From CATOSP01 sp034422355 (GTDB lineage: Bacteria > Chloroflexota > Dehalococcoidia > Lucifugimonadales > UBA3495): a stretch of 64,000 nucleotides of DNA. Under the pieces are notes generated by a model. It had not been told where the DNA came from and did no database searches. It saw only the letters and a list, made by a program, of their open reading frames with translations. Position 1 is the first letter of the stretch. Each line of letters starts with the position of its first letter. The stretch is from the NCBI GenBank assembly GCA_034422355.1, contig DAOUJS010000171.1, positions 68,015 to 132,014 of the forward strand, in the 5' to 3' direction. Both the position numbers and the translations under genes were made by a program. Shown piece after piece: positions 26,883 through 35,972 of this stretch.

Positions 26883-26912
26883 TTGTTTCGTCTTTTGTGT
26901 GTATGCTAGAAT
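26883..26912 (+). promoter_or_regulatory. dprA promoter giving a leaderless mRNA
   Basis: TTGTTT (26883-26888), an 18-base spacer, and TAGAAT (26907-26912) inside the extended -10 TGCTAGAAT. Only six bases separate the -10 from the dprA ATG, so transcription should start at or beside the start codon. There is no ribosome site. Confidence 0.65.
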
Positions 26913-26918
26913 CGGCCC

Positions 26919-28046
26919 ATGAGTGAAGTTAAATTCTGGGTGGCCTTGAACAGGGTGCCGCGTCTGGGCCCTGCCAGGTTCCGTAAGCTGGAGTCCTACT
27001 TCGGAAGTCTGGAACACGCTTGGAACGCCGGGCCTGGCGACTTGAAACGCGCCGGGATGGACGACCGGGTGGTTAGAGATTTCCATACGGTGCGGACTAG
27101 GACGTCCCCTGACATGGAGATGGAACGGCTTGAACGCGTAGGAGTGATGCCGTTGACCTGGCACTCCCCCGGCTACCCGGGACGTCTGAAAGAAATTCCA
27201 GATCCGCCCCCGGTGCTGTACTCGAAGGGCGAGATGCTGCCCGGCGACGAGAGGGCGGTTGCCGTGGTGGGTACCCGCATCCCCAGTCCCTACGGACGGG
27301 AAGCGGCGGCAGCGTTGACCAAAGAGCTCTCCCAAAACGGGATCACTGTAGTCAGCGGACTGGCCAGAGGCATTGACGGAATTGCCCATCGTACTACCCT
27401 GGAATCCGGCGGTCGCACCATAGCGGTATTGGCCAGCGGACTGGACATCATCTATCCAAAGGAACACGCCGGTCTGGCCCGCCAGTCCCAAGAGAACGGG
27501 GCGCTGCTTAGCGAGCACCCGCTGGGGGTCAAGCCTGATCCCAGGGCTTTCCCCAGGCGCAACCGTCTGATTAGCGGCATCAGCCTCGGCACCCTGGTGG
27601 TCGAGGCCGGAATGGGCAGCGGCTCCCGTTGGACGGTGTACCATGCCCTGGAACAAGACCGGGAAGTATTCTGCGTCCCCGGCACCATATTTTCGCCGAA
27701 CAGCCGGCTCACCAACCAGTTGATCCAGGAAGGGGCGAAGCTGGTCTCCAGCGTGGATGATATTCTGGAAGAACTCAACCTTACATCGGTGGCCAAGCAG
27801 ATGGAGATGCCCATGCCCGCAGCTGCGCCCGCAGGGGAACATGCTGTCGATGATATGGATGGGGCACTGCTGGGCCTCCTGAACGATGAGCCGGTACATA
27901 TAGATGATCTTGGAAGGAGCGCCGGAATTCCCATAGCGCAGGTGAGCGGAATGCTCACAATGCTGGAACTCAAGGGAATGGCGCGGCAAGTGGGTTGTAT
28001 GCATTACGTTCGGGTGCGTGAGGTGGTGGCAGTCTATGGTAACTAA
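26919..28046 (+). CDS. dprA: DNA processing protein DprA
   Basis: DprA binds incoming single-stranded DNA and loads RecA during natural transformation. The 375-residue protein has an N-terminal helical region. The Rossmann-like core follows with VAVVGTRIPSPYG, VVSGLARGIDGIAH, GLDIIYPKEH, SEHPLGVKPDP and FPRRNRLISGIS. A C-terminal winged-helix domain ends near the stop. The start at 26919 has no ribosome site but fits a leaderless transcript. The last 11 bases overlap topA, forming the common dprA-topA-xer order. Confidence 0.95.
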   Translation: MSEVKFWVALNRVPRLGPARFRKLESYFGSLEHAWNAGPGDLKRAGMDDRVVRDFHTVRTRTSPDMEMERLERVGVMPLTWHSPGYPGRLKEIPDPPPVLYSKGEMLPGDERAVAVVGTRIPSPYGREAAAALTKELSQNGITVVSGLARGIDGIAHRTTLESGGRTIAVLASGLDIIYPKEHAGLARQSQENGALLSEHPLGVKPDPRAFPRRNRLISGISLGTLVVEAGMGSGSRWTVYHALEQDREVFCVPGTIFSPNSRLTNQLIQEGAKLVSSVDDILEELNLTSVAKQMEMPMPAAAPAGEHAVDDMDGALLGLLNDEPVHIDDLGRSAGIPIAQVSGMLTMLELKGMARQVGCMHYVRVREVVAVYGN

Positions 28047-30276
28047 AGCCAAGCCAAAGGCGTCGGCCAAGGCAAAGACTGCTGCTGCCAAGTCCAAAAA
28101 GGCCAGCCCTCGGTCCAGGAAGGGCGGGAGCGCGGGAAAGCAGTTGGTGGTTGTGGAATCCCCCGCCAAGGCGCGTACCGTGGGGCAAATTCTCGGCAAC
28201 AAGTATGTTGTGGCCGCCTCTCAGGGCCACGTGCGGGACCTGCCGAAGAGCAAGATCGGCGTTGAGGTAGAGAACGACTTCGAGCCCTCTTACGTGATCA
28301 TGCGAGACAAGCGGTCCATCCTGAAGGACCTGAAGCAGGCGGGAGACCAGGCTTCGAGCATCTACCTGGCCACCGACCCGGATCGGGAGGGCGAGGCCAT
28401 CTCATGGCATCTGCAACAGGCGGCCCAGTGGGACCAGAGGCCCGATCCTCCAAAGCGAGTAGTGTTCCACGAAATCACCAAGCAGGCGGTGGAGGAGGCT
28501 TTCGAGCACCCCCGGGAAATCGATATGCAGTTGGTGAATGCTCAGCAGGCGCGTCGCATTCTTGACCGGCTCGTGGGCTACCAGATCAGCCCGTTGTTGT
28601 GGCGTAGAGTTCAGCGGGGCCTGTCTGCGGGACGTGTCCAGTCCGTGGCGCTGCGGATGGTCGTCGACCGGGAGAAGGAGATTCAAGCCTTTGTGCCGGT
28701 GGAGTCGTGGACACTGGAGGCGCAGCTTCACAAGGAAGGAGACCCGGCGGACAAGACCGATTTGTTTACCGGGGTATTGCACTCGGAGAAGGGCAGCCGC
28801 AGACGGCTCAACATCCCCAACGAAGATGAGGCACGCGGATACGAGGCTGAACTGAAGGATGCCTCCTACGCCGTTGCCGACGTCCGCAAGCGGGAGGTTC
28901 GGCAGCGCCCCACCGCGCCGTTCACTACAAGTACGCTTCAGCAGGAAGCGGGCCGCAAGTTAAGGCTCACGCCCCGGCGCACCATGATGGTGGCCCAGGA
29001 GTTGTACGAGGGTCTACCCATAGGGGGTGGCGACTCCGTGGGTCTGATTACCTACATGCGCACCGACTCAGTGCAGGTAGCGTCGTCGGCGATGCAGGAG
29101 ACCCGGGAGTACATATCCGAGAAGTACGGGAAGAATTACGTGCCGGACAAGCCCCGGACATTTTCGACCCGGGCCAAGGCGGCGCAGGAGGCCCACGAAG
29201 CCATCCGGCCTACGTCCATCATGCGCACGCCGGACTCGCTCAAGTCCCATCTGAGCCAGACCCAGCTGAGAGTATACCGGCTGATATGGGAGCGCATGGT
29301 TGCCAGTCAGATGGCGGATGCCCGGTCCGAAGCTACCACAGTGGATATTGAGGCGACCTGCCAATCCTCTGGCAAGGTGTACATATTCCGGGCGACGGGT
29401 TCCGTGTTGGTGTTTCCCGGCTTCCGGGCCGTTTACATGGAGAGCCAGGACGATACCGACGACGGCTCGGTCCAGGCTCTGCCCGCGCTGGCCAGGGACG
29501 ATAAGCTCGCCTGCGAGAAGCTGGAGGCCCTCCAACACTTTACCAAGCCGCCGCCAAGGTTCACTGAGGCCACTCTCATCAAGGCGATGGAGGAGAAAGG
29601 CATCGGCCGGCCCAGCACTTACGCGCCGACGGTAGGGACGTTGCTCGACCGTCACTACGTGGCCAAGGAGCAGAACCGGCTCGTGCCGACAGTGCTGGGG
29701 ACGACAGTAACCGAGTTGCTGCTCAATTTCTTCACCGACGTGATGGACCTGGACTTCACCGCAAAGATGGAAGAGGAGCTGGACGAGGTATCCCGGGGCG
29801 AACGGGAATGGGTGCCCATGCTCGACGAGTTTTACGACCCGTTCCAGAAGGCGCTGGAAAAGGCAGAGGAGTCCATGCCCCGGACCAAGATCGAAGAGGA
29901 AACCGACGAAGTCTGCGACAACTGTGGCCTTCCGATGGTCATTAAGACCGGAAGGTTCGGGCGGTTTATGGCCTGCACGGGCTTTCCTGATTGCCGCAAC
30001 ACAAAGCCGATACTTAACCGCACCGGAGTCAATTGTCCCCGGTGCGGCGGGGACTTGGTGGAGAGGCGGAGCCGGGGAGGCAGGCGTCCTTTCTACGGGT
30101 GTTCCCGATACCCGGAGTGCGACTTCCTGGTCAACCAGCGTCCGCTTCCCGCGCCGTGCCCTGAATGCAGCGGCCTCATGGTCCAGCGCAGCCGTGACAT
30201 GGCAGCCTGTACCAACTGCGACTGGAGCGAACCAGTGGCGGAGCAAGGCCAGGAACAGATGGCAGTCAGTGGTTGA
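28036..30276 (+). CDS. topA: DNA topoisomerase I
   Basis: This type IA enzyme relaxes negative supercoils. The 746-residue protein has the TOPRIM motifs VVVESPAKA and ATDPDREGEAISWH, the active-site Tyr340 in GLITYMRTDS, and three C-terminal C4 zinc ribbons (CDNC/CTGFPDC, CPRC/CSRYPEC, CPEC/CTNC). Unusually, the first 35 residues are a Lys/Ala-rich basic tail (VTKAKPKASAKAKT and on), absent from most homologues. That tail could add DNA binding. GAGGTGG precedes the ATG at 28036, which overlaps the dprA end. Confidence 0.96.
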   Translation: MVTKAKPKASAKAKTAAAKSKKASPRSRKGGSAGKQLVVVESPAKARTVGQILGNKYVVAASQGHVRDLPKSKIGVEVENDFEPSYVIMRDKRSILKDLKQAGDQASSIYLATDPDREGEAISWHLQQAAQWDQRPDPPKRVVFHEITKQAVEEAFEHPREIDMQLVNAQQARRILDRLVGYQISPLLWRRVQRGLSAGRVQSVALRMVVDREKEIQAFVPVESWTLEAQLHKEGDPADKTDLFTGVLHSEKGSRRRLNIPNEDEARGYEAELKDASYAVADVRKREVRQRPTAPFTTSTLQQEAGRKLRLTPRRTMMVAQELYEGLPIGGGDSVGLITYMRTDSVQVASSAMQETREYISEKYGKNYVPDKPRTFSTRAKAAQEAHEAIRPTSIMRTPDSLKSHLSQTQLRVYRLIWERMVASQMADARSEATTVDIEATCQSSGKVYIFRATGSVLVFPGFRAVYMESQDDTDDGSVQALPALARDDKLACEKLEALQHFTKPPPRFTEATLIKAMEEKGIGRPSTYAPTVGTLLDRHYVAKEQNRLVPTVLGTTVTELLLNFFTDVMDLDFTAKMEEELDEVSRGEREWVPMLDEFYDPFQKALEKAEESMPRTKIEEETDEVCDNCGLPMVIKTGRFGRFMACTGFPDCRNTKPILNRTGVNCPRCGGDLVERRSRGGRRPFYGCSRYPECDFLVNQRPLPAPCPECSGLMVQRSRDMAACTNCDWSEPVAEQGQEQMAVSG

Positions 30277-31315
30277 TACGGCCGCAGAGGGTGCTTCCAA
30301 GGCTGTGCTGGATAGGCCAGACTCCTTGGAATTGGCCCGCTTCGACGCTCTGGCCGAAAGGTTCCCAGCCTACCTCCGCGGTCAGCGCAGGCTGGCCGAC
30401 AACACCGTGCGGATCTACCTCGATGATTTGTCCACTTTCCGCGAGTTTATCCACCTGCGCGATTTGACCCTGGAAGGAATGGACCGGCAGATGCTTCGGG
30501 CCTATTTGGCCTGGCTGGCCACCGAGGCCCGGGGGAATGGCGAAGGCTATGCCAGGGTGAGCATTGCCCGGAAGTTGGCGGCTCTGCGGTCTTTTTATCG
30601 GTTCCTGGTGCAGGAAGGGATGTTCAAGTCCAGCCCAGTCCCTTCGGGGCGCAGTTTTTCAGTGAAATTGGATAAGCCCCTGCCCCCGTTCCTGGGACAG
30701 AAAGAAGCTGCGAGGCTCTTGGACGTTCCCGAGGAGACTACCCCGACAGGAGTCCGGGACCGGGCGATACTTGAGGTGCTCTATGGATGCGGTGTGAGGC
30801 TTGCCGAGATTCAAAGCATCGACATTGAGCATGTCAACATGGACCGCCGGGAAATCAGGGTTATCGGCAAAGGGTCTAAGGAACGGCTGGTGGTGTTCGG
30901 CCAGCACGCTGCTGACGCGCTGCAACGCTACATGGAAGAGGCGCGGCCCCAACTGGGTTCCGGGCCAGAACAAGCCCTGTTTCTCAACCGCTATGGCAGC
31001 CGTCTGTCCCGGCGCAGTCTGGAAAAACTGGTCAAGGGTTACGCAATACGGGCAGGCGCGCGAGAAGACGTTCACCCTCATACGCTGCGGCATACTTTCG
31101 CCACCCACATGCTGGAGGGCGGGGCTGACCTCAGGGTGATCCAGGAGCTTCTTGGCCACTCCAGCCCCACTACCACCCAGATTTATACCCACGTGACCAA
31201 GCAGGAAGCCCTGGCATCATATCTCAGCCACCATCCCCGGTCAGTGGCTGGGTCCCGCGCAAGGGCAGGCAACGAAGAAAACCTGTCGGACCCCGACCCG
31301 GAAGGCGAAGTATGA
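30269..31315 (+). CDS. xerC: Tyrosine recombinase XerC/XerD
   Basis: It resolves chromosome dimers at dif. The 348-residue protein has a SAM-like core-binding domain (NTVRIYLDDLSTFREF) and the catalytic domain with Arg177 (GVRLAE), Lys in GKGSKER, HTLRHTFATH, LGHSSPTTTQ and nucleophile Tyr306 in IYTHV. The GTG at 30269 overlaps the topA stop and is the best start; the open frame extends further up inside topA, but that part is an out-of-frame shadow. The four-base overlap with aroQ couples translation. Only one Xer gene is visible here. Confidence 0.9.
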   Translation: MVDTAAEGASKAVLDRPDSLELARFDALAERFPAYLRGQRRLADNTVRIYLDDLSTFREFIHLRDLTLEGMDRQMLRAYLAWLATEARGNGEGYARVSIARKLAALRSFYRFLVQEGMFKSSPVPSGRSFSVKLDKPLPPFLGQKEAARLLDVPEETTPTGVRDRAILEVLYGCGVRLAEIQSIDIEHVNMDRREIRVIGKGSKERLVVFGQHAADALQRYMEEARPQLGSGPEQALFLNRYGSRLSRRSLEKLVKGYAIRAGAREDVHPHTLRHTFATHMLEGGADLRVIQELLGHSSPTTTQIYTHVTKQEALASYLSHHPRSVAGSRARAGNEENLSDPDPEGEV

Positions 31316-31761
31316 CCAGGTTCCTCGTCCTGAATGGCCCTAACATCAATATCCTGGGACGGCGCAATCCTGGTATCTATGGCTCCAAGACCCTGGACGA
31401 GGTCAACCAGGAGATTACCAACACCGCCGAAAGATTGGGCGTGGAGGTTGATTTCTTCCAGTCGAACCTGGAAGGTGAGCTCATCGACATCATCCAGGAG
31501 AACTGGGGCCTGGTCGAAGGCATCATCATCAATCCCGGGGCGCTCACTCATTACGGCTACTCGCTGAAGGACGGTCTGATAGATTCCGGAGTGCCGGTGG
31601 TCGAAGTGCACTTGGGAAACCCCTACGCCCGGGAAGACTGGCGCAGGCACTCGGTCATTACGGACATCGCCCGTGGCCAGATTGCAGGCTTTGGTTACAG
31701 AAGCTATACTGCGGCGCTGGAGATTCTGACCGCAATCGTGAATGAGGAAGCAGCGGGATGA
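31312..31761 (+). CDS. aroQ: 3-dehydroquinate dehydratase, type II
   Basis: This enzyme dehydrates 3-dehydroquinate in the shikimate pathway. The 149-residue length and NGPNINILGRRNPGIYG, with the catalytic Tyr in its active-site lid, match type II enzymes, as do INPGALTHYGYSLKDGL and VEVHLGNPYAREDWRRHS. The position usually His in SNxHARE is Tyr here, a tolerated but uncommon change. It overlaps xer by ATGA at its start and pepP by four bases at its end. Confidence 0.93.
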   Translation: MTRFLVLNGPNINILGRRNPGIYGSKTLDEVNQEITNTAERLGVEVDFFQSNLEGELIDIIQENWGLVEGIIINPGALTHYGYSLKDGLIDSGVPVVEVHLGNPYAREDWRRHSVITDIARGQIAGFGYRSYTAALEILTAIVNEEAAG

Positions 31762-32825
31762 GGGCGCGTCTGGAGCGCGTGATGGGTGGTTTGGGAGCGC
31801 AGGGTCTGGACGCTCTTCTCATCTCATCGCCACAGAACCGGAGCTATCTGTCCGGGTTCACCGGCTCCACCGGACATCTCCTCCTGACCCAGGACCGGGC
31901 GCTGCTGGCCACCGATGGCCGCTACTCCGAGCAGGCCGTCAACGAGGCTGCCGGCTGCGAAGTCCTTACGCTTGGGCCGGGCTGGGGCTGGCTTCTGGAG
32001 GGTTTGCGGCAGAGCGGGTGCAGGCGGCTGGGCTTCGAGAGCAACTATATGACAGTCGCCGCCTACAACACCCTGGTCGATGCAGTCAAGGAAGACGAGG
32101 GTCTCAACCGAGTTTCCCTGCTACCCGCGGCGAGCCCGGTCGAGGAGCAGCGCGCTCTGAAGGACGCCGATGAACTGGAGCTCTTGCAGAAGGCTATCGA
32201 TGCCTCCGACGCTGCAATGGAAGCCGTTCTTCCCACAGTCACCGAGGGCATAAGCGAACGGGAAATTGCCTGGCGTATGGAGTCCGCGATGCGGGAGTTC
32301 GGAGCTGAGAGCGCCAGCTTCGGGACCATAGTAGCCGCCGGACCCAACGCCGCGATGGCTCACCACAGACCCACAGACCGGCCGGTCCAGGACGGCGAAC
32401 CGATAGTCATTGACATGGGCGCCCGAGTCGGGGGGTATTGCTCGGACATAACCCGGACCGTGACAGTGGGCGAAGGCGACGAGACCTTCCGGCGGGTCTA
32501 CGACATCGTGCTGGGCGCGCAGCTTGCCGCCATTGCCACAGTGAGCGCGGGTATGACCGGCGGGGACTGCGATGGGCTGGCGCGTGGTGTCATAGCAGAG
32601 GCTGGCTACGGCGACGGCTTTACCCACAGCCTGGGCCATGGCGTTGGGCTGGCGGTCCATGAGAAGCCCCGGGTGGGACCGGGGTCCACCGATGTCCTCT
32701 GCCCAGGCATGGTGTTTACCATCGAGCCGGGAATATACGTCAGCGGGTGGGGTGGAGTGCGCATTGAGGATGTGGTGCTGTTAAAGGAAACCGGAGCGGT
32801 CCCCCTGAGCCGGGCTGGCAAGTGA
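31758..32825 (+). CDS. pepP: Xaa-Pro aminopeptidase (M24 family)
   Basis: The 355-residue protein removes N-terminal residues next to proline. A creatinase-like N-domain (SYLSGFTGSTGHLLL) precedes the pita-bread fold. The two-metal site is visible: IDMGARVGGYCSDITRT (two Asp), HSLGHGVGLAVHE (His), FTIEPGIYV (Glu) and VRIEDVVLL (Glu). Its location between aroQ and efp is the classic pepP/pepQ-efp arrangement, fitting the proline-related function of EF-P. Confidence 0.94.
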   Translation: MRARLERVMGGLGAQGLDALLISSPQNRSYLSGFTGSTGHLLLTQDRALLATDGRYSEQAVNEAAGCEVLTLGPGWGWLLEGLRQSGCRRLGFESNYMTVAAYNTLVDAVKEDEGLNRVSLLPAASPVEEQRALKDADELELLQKAIDASDAAMEAVLPTVTEGISEREIAWRMESAMREFGAESASFGTIVAAGPNAAMAHHRPTDRPVQDGEPIVIDMGARVGGYCSDITRTVTVGEGDETFRRVYDIVLGAQLAAIATVSAGMTGGDCDGLARGVIAEAGYGDGFTHSLGHGVGLAVHEKPRVGPGSTDVLCPGMVFTIEPGIYVSGWGGVRIEDVVLLKETGAVPLSRAGK

Positions 32826-32836
32826 GGCGGAAGCTG

Positions 32837-32865
32837 GCGGACCAGCCCGGGATTTTCGGGTCCGC
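32837..32865 (+). other. Hairpin just upstream of efp ribosome site
   Basis: GCGGACC pairs with GGTCCGC (32837-32843 and 32859-32865) around a loop that can form a further CCCG/CGGG pair. It ends three bases before the efp GGAG, so it could tune efp translation or partly terminate pepP transcripts; there is no T-run. Confidence 0.45.
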
Positions 32866-32881
32866 ATGGAGATAGATTCAG

Positions 32882-33448
32882 ATGAGCATCAACTTTAGCG
32901 ACCTCAGCCGGGGCATGGTGATCGAACTGGACGCCCAACCGTGGCAGATAATGGAATATGAACGTCACAAGATGCAGCAGCGTGCGCCGGTGACACGGAT
33001 CAAGATGAGGAACCTCATCAATGGCACCGTGGTAGAGCGCACATTCCAGCGTTATGACACGGCGTTCGCAGTGGCGGACATAGATAACCGGGAAGCCCAG
33101 TTCCTCTACACGGACGGCCAGTACTATTACTTCCTCGACCAGGAGAGTTTTGACCAGCACGAGTTGAGCAAGGAGCTTCTCGGCAGCGCCCTCAACTACC
33201 TGAAAGAGCAGATGATGGTGGAAGTAGTGTTCTATAAGGGGTCGGCCATCAGCATCAACCTGCCGACCCATGTGGAACTGGAGGTATCCGATACTCCCCC
33301 TGCCTTCCGGGGCGATACCGCTCAGGGCGGGACAAAGCCGGCGACGCTGGAGACCGGACTGCGTGTTAACGTGCCCATGTTCATTACTCCCGGAACCATC
33401 GTCAGGGTTGACACGCGGAGCGGCGCCTACACGGAGAGGGTGAGCTAG
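32882..33448 (+). CDS. efp: Translation elongation factor P with a non-canonical loop tip
   Basis: EF-P rescues ribosomes stalled at polyproline. The 188-residue length and three beta-barrel domains are normal. NFSDLSRGMVIELD, TFQRYDTAFAVADID and TPGTIVRVDTRSGAYTERV are clear signatures. However the tip of domain I reads HKMQQRAPV where most EF-Ps have KPGKG. By alignment the modified Lys (or Arg) is Gln33, so the known lysylation, hydroxylation, rhamnosylation or 5-aminopentanol modification could not occur there. GGAG precedes the ATG. It follows pepP. Confidence 0.95.
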   Translation: MSINFSDLSRGMVIELDAQPWQIMEYERHKMQQRAPVTRIKMRNLINGTVVERTFQRYDTAFAVADIDNREAQFLYTDGQYYYFLDQESFDQHELSKELLGSALNYLKEQMMVEVVFYKGSAISINLPTHVELEVSDTPPAFRGDTAQGGTKPATLETGLRVNVPMFITPGTIVRVDTRSGAYTERVS

Positions 33449-33452
33449 GCTC

Positions 33453-34721
33453 ATGGTGGTGCGCACGGTCAGCCAGGTAACTTTCCATCTCAAGCAAGCA
33501 CTGGAAAATGATCCCTTGCTCTCCGACCTCTTGGTGGAAGCGGAGGTCTCGAACCTCAGGGTTTCCGGGGCGGGCCACTCATACTTCACGCTCAAGGACG
33601 ACGAAAATGTCCTTAACTGTGTGATGTTCAGGGGCAGACCTGGGGCCGAGCTCTTGCAAAGCGGCAATGCCGTTCTGGCCCACGGACGTATCACCTTCTA
33701 CGAGCCAAGAGGCATGACCGAGTTCATGGTCGACTTGGCAGTGGCTGCCGGCGAAGGTGAATTGGCCCTGAAACTGGAGCAGTTGAGGCAGCGGTTGAAG
33801 GGCGAAGGTCTGTTCGACCAGAGCCGAAAGCGGCCACTTCCCCGGTTTCCCGAAGTCATCGGAGTAGTAACGTCGCCGTCCGGCGCTGTGTTCCATGACA
33901 TTCAGAACGTAGTCCGGCAGCGCTACCCCTTGGCTGAATTGTTGCTCGCTCCGTCCTCAGTGCAAGGGGACCTGGCCGCCGGGGAAATAGTGAACGCCCT
34001 CGGTCAACTGGACCAGGACGGGCGGTCCGACGTGATAATAGTCGCCAGGGGCGGCGGGTCTCTGGAAGACCTGTGGCCCTTCAATGAGGAATCGGTGGCC
34101 CGGGCCATTTACGCCAGCCGCATTCCTGTGGTGAGCGCCGTAGGACATGAGACTGACTACACCATCGCAGATGCCGTGGCGGACCTCCGTGCCCCGACCC
34201 CCTCGGCGGCGGCGGAGTTGGCAACGCCTGACCAGGCCGAGTTGCGCCGGGAGCTTGCGTCGGTGCGAGAATGGTTTTACCGTTCCGCGTTGCGTCGGGT
34301 CGGCGCCAACCGCAGCGACGTGCAGAACGTATCTCTCAGACTGGAAAGGTCTCTGCCAGACATGACCTTTCTCCGGCGCAGAGTTGACGACATGGTCCGG
34401 ATGTCGAAGCGCGCGCTGGCCAATCGTTTGAACATAGCGAGGATGTCGGTCGAAAACCGCGCCGACCGTCTCCGCGCGCTGGACCCAGAGGCTACCCTGC
34501 GGCGGGGGTTTGCGGTGGTCCAGCACGGGGAGAGTGGCCGCGTCGTGACCTCGACAGGGCAAGCGGTCCCCGGGGACGCCCTGCACATTACCGTTGCAGA
34601 CGGCGCCATTCCCGCAATTGCCGGGACCGATGTGACCGCCAGGCAGGCGCCCACTTCCAAGTCCTCACCGAGAAAGCGGAAGCCGGCCAAGGAAGCGCCG
34701 GCAATGGGGAGGCTGTTGTGA
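33453..34721 (+). CDS. xseA: Exodeoxyribonuclease VII large subunit
   Basis: Exonuclease VII degrades single-stranded DNA in repair. The 422-residue subunit has the N-terminal OB domain (VEAEVSNLRVSGAGHSYFTLKD), the catalytic part with IGVVTSPSGAVFHDI, IIVARGGGSLEDLWPFN and VVSAVGHETDYTIADAVADLRAPTPS-type segments, then a long helical region. A C-terminal Lys/Pro tail ends it. The start is four bases after the efp stop. xseB follows 16 bases downstream. Confidence 0.95.
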   Translation: MVVRTVSQVTFHLKQALENDPLLSDLLVEAEVSNLRVSGAGHSYFTLKDDENVLNCVMFRGRPGAELLQSGNAVLAHGRITFYEPRGMTEFMVDLAVAAGEGELALKLEQLRQRLKGEGLFDQSRKRPLPRFPEVIGVVTSPSGAVFHDIQNVVRQRYPLAELLLAPSSVQGDLAAGEIVNALGQLDQDGRSDVIIVARGGGSLEDLWPFNEESVARAIYASRIPVVSAVGHETDYTIADAVADLRAPTPSAAAELATPDQAELRRELASVREWFYRSALRRVGANRSDVQNVSLRLERSLPDMTFLRRRVDDMVRMSKRALANRLNIARMSVENRADRLRALDPEATLRRGFAVVQHGESGRVVTSTGQAVPGDALHITVADGAIPAIAGTDVTARQAPTSKSSPRKRKPAKEAPAMGRLL

Positions 34722-34737
34722 GTCACGGGCGGCCGGG

Positions 34738-35025
34738 ATGAACGGCGCAGCGGGGTCTCCAGAATCTACCGACCTTGAGTCCCTTTCCTTCGAGGAGGCG
34801 TATCGCCGTCTCAGCGAGATGGCCGAGTTTCTGGAGGATGGGGGAGTCAGCCTTTCAGATGCAGTTGCCCGCTACGAAGAAGGTATGCAACTGGTCCGCC
34901 TGTGCAACCGGTTGCTTGATGAAGCAGAGTTGCGCATCTCCAATATCAACGATTCCGCAGCCAATGATTCCGTCCCGGAGCCGGATGAGGAAGAGGTCGT
35001 TGATGAGGACGATCTCCCCTTCTGA
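34738..35025 (+). CDS. xseB: Exodeoxyribonuclease VII small subunit
   Basis: The 95-residue protein has the XseB pattern SFEEAYRRLSEMAEFLEDG and LSDAVARYEEGMQLVRLCNRLLDEAELRI, a coiled two-helix structure binding XseA. The tail is unusually acidic (EPDEEEVVDEDDLPF). It is cotranscribed with xseA. Confidence 0.93.
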   Translation: MNGAAGSPESTDLESLSFEEAYRRLSEMAEFLEDGGVSLSDAVARYEEGMQLVRLCNRLLDEAELRISNINDSAANDSVPEPDEEEVVDEDDLPF

Positions 35026-35129
35026 GGCTGGTTAGCCCCGCGGTATCCTGGCTTTCCCGGTATCCATCAGTCGATGCAGAAATTCTCAATTCCGGCGCGT
35101 ATGGGCACCACCTTCGATGGAGACTGAGG

Positions 35130-35972
35130 ATGGGGTCGAACACGCTGAACATCGGATGGTTTTCTACTGGGAGAGGCCCGGGCTCACGCGGGCTGCTCTC
35201 CTTTGTGCAGGACCGTCTGGCCCGGCGGGAGATTGACGCCAGAATCCAGTTTGTGTTCAGCAACCGTGAAGAGGGCGAGGCGCAAGGCTCTGACGAGTAC
35301 TTGGCGTTGGTCAAGGGCTACGGTCTGCCTCTGGTAACACTCTCATCCGCGGGGTATCGACGGGCCAGGGGAGGAACGTTCTCAAGTTTACGCACGGAAT
35401 ATGACCAATTGGTGGCAGACCGGCTGGCCGGATTCCAACCGGACGTTTGCGTGTTGGCAGGCTACATGTTGATTCTGGGCGACGATATGTGCCGCCGGTA
35501 TCCGCTCTTTAACTTGCACCCGGCCCTGCCCGATGGCCCAGTCGGTACTTGGCAGCAAGTGGTGTGGGAGTTGATCGAGTCGAGGGCTGCGCGCACCGGA
35601 ACGATGGTACATCTGGCCACTGAGGCTCTGGACCGGGGGCCAGTGGTCTCTTACTGCACAGTCTCCCTCGACACGCTGGATTTTTCCTCTTACTGGTCGA
35701 AGCTGGCAGGGCAGGACGTTGCCCTGGTCAAGGAAACGGAAGGGGAGAACTTCCCGTTGTTCCAGCGCATACGCCAGGCACAATACAGTCAGGAACCTTA
35801 CCTGTTATTCGAGACGCTCAGAGCAATGGCCGATGGCAGAGTATCTTTGGAGGCGCTGAGGGCGCAGGGGCCGGAGCGTGTGGCGAGTGAAGACGGACGT
35901 TCTTGGGGGGTGTGTCTGGACGACGAGGTCGCGCAAGCGATGGCTGCGGACGGGTTGGCAGCTTTGGGTTAA
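35130..35972 (+). CDS. Formyltransferase-fold protein (PurN-like)
   Basis: The 280-residue protein has the Rossmann-like fold of 10-formyl-THF transferases. It shows NIGWFSTGRGPGSRGLL, VLAGYMLILGDDMCRRYP, FNLHPALPDGPVGT and LDRGPVVSY, giving the Asn-His-Asp catalytic set seen in GAR formyltransferase. It is longer than PurN by about 80 residues, the extra part being C-terminal, and the start GWFSTGRG lacks the usual ASGxGSN. A substrate other than GAR is possible. It converges on clpX with a four-base overlap. Confidence 0.8.
   Translation: MGSNTLNIGWFSTGRGPGSRGLLSFVQDRLARREIDARIQFVFSNREEGEAQGSDEYLALVKGYGLPLVTLSSAGYRRARGGTFSSLRTEYDQLVADRLAGFQPDVCVLAGYMLILGDDMCRRYPLFNLHPALPDGPVGTWQQVVWELIESRAARTGTMVHLATEALDRGPVVSYCTVSLDTLDFSSYWSKLAGQDVALVKETEGENFPLFQRIRQAQYSQEPYLLFETLRAMADGRVSLEALRAQGPERVASEDGRSWGVCLDDEVAQAMAADGLAALG

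Noticed and set aside
29924..30268. N-terminal extension of the Xer recombinase frame within topA
   Set aside because: It lies in an alternate frame of the topA zinc ribbons; the conserved recombinase sequence begins after 30269.
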